Assembly (NCBI GenBank): GCA_023231475.1
Contig: JALJEE010002172.1
Location: forward strand, 1 to 36,555
Length of the DNA: 36,555 nt
From: Seison nebaliae
Taxonomy: Eukaryota > Rotifera > Pararotatoria > Seisonacea > Seisonidae
Direction: 5' to 3'
A program made the position numbers and the translations under genes. Positions 36,138 through 36,555 of the stretch are shown one piece after another. The notes beneath the pieces are model-generated. The model was not told the origin of the DNA. It was given only the letters and a program-made list of their open reading frames with translations, and ran no database searches. Each line of letters starts with the position of its first letter. Within the stretch, counting starts at the first letter, position 1.

Positions 36138-36555
36138 TTTAAAATAAACTAGATGTACGAAAACGTATTCTAAAAAAATGGAAAAATTAAAATCAAAATA
36201 TTAGTTTGTTAAGTAAATCGAAGTATCTTTTGGTTTTTGTTTTCTTAAATGTAAAAATTTATGTTTTAAACCAAAATTGTTATTCTAAACTGTCTATCGT
36301 GAGACGAGTTAGGTGTAGATTGAGAACTATGCGTGTTTATAAAAGTATTTATAATATTTATTATTTAATCAACATTTTTATTAAAAAAACACTAAAAATT
36401 CATGCTAATTAAATATATAAAGTAAACATTTGAACATAATTCGGGTTGTGCATAACGCACTAATCTATGCACGTTCATAATCTTCTCATCAGTACCTCAA
36501 CCGAAACTACAAATATGAGTACTCAGAATGCATTCGGTTTACTTTGAATATAAGA
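36138..36555. other. Right-edge flank, no gene seen
   Basis: The sequence is AT-rich with stops in every frame. It may hold the promoter or an upstream exon of the minus-strand ORF ending at 36137. Nothing else is supported. Confidence 0.4.

Overview
The window looks like nuclear DNA from a small-genome arthropod, most likely an acariform mite. The reasons are very AT-rich sequence, animal-specific genes (a Cdk8 Mediator kinase, a protocadherin-type cadherin, a GABA-B receptor), and GT-AG introns of only about 44-70 nt. The species assignment is inference. Nothing prokaryotic (operons, CRISPR, Shine-Dalgarno signals) is visible.

Layout. Positions 1-715 carry the broken 3' end of a LINE reverse transcriptase on the + strand, followed by a tandem array of about 31 bp period (739-846). 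Cdk8 (+, 1266-3313, six exons) converges on a three-exon protocadherin-like gene (-, 8613-3459), with only 145 bp between the stop codons. A 10.7 kb stretch (8614-19285) without a convincing gene separates the protocadherin from a divergent two-exon DUF3472 gene (+, 19286-20228). That gene converges, across 237 bp, on a thirteen-exon GABA-B receptor gene (-, 26525-20466) with an exceptionally long cytoplasmic tail. A second gene-poor stretch of 8.2 kb (26526-34745) leads to a single-exon ORF (-, 36137-34746). It is predicted to be tail-anchored, I do not recognise it, and its codon use differs from its neighbours.

How the genes relate. The genes do not form one pathway. Cdk8 is a transcriptional kinase. 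The protocadherin and the GABA-B receptor are surface proteins of the kind usually used in the nervous system. The DUF3472 protein has no known role. The shared theme is architecture: very short introns, convergent 3' ends that nearly touch, and long empty 5' flanks ahead of the two surface-protein genes, where enhancers would be expected. I rebuilt the gene models by joining frames at GT-AG junctions and checking phase and family similarity by eye. No alignment or search was run.

I found no convincing new multi-gene system. The items most worth a second look are the unrecognised tail-anchored ORF at the right end, the roughly 900-residue GABA-B tail, three in-frame introns without stop codons, and an exon-like open stretch at 12519-12653.
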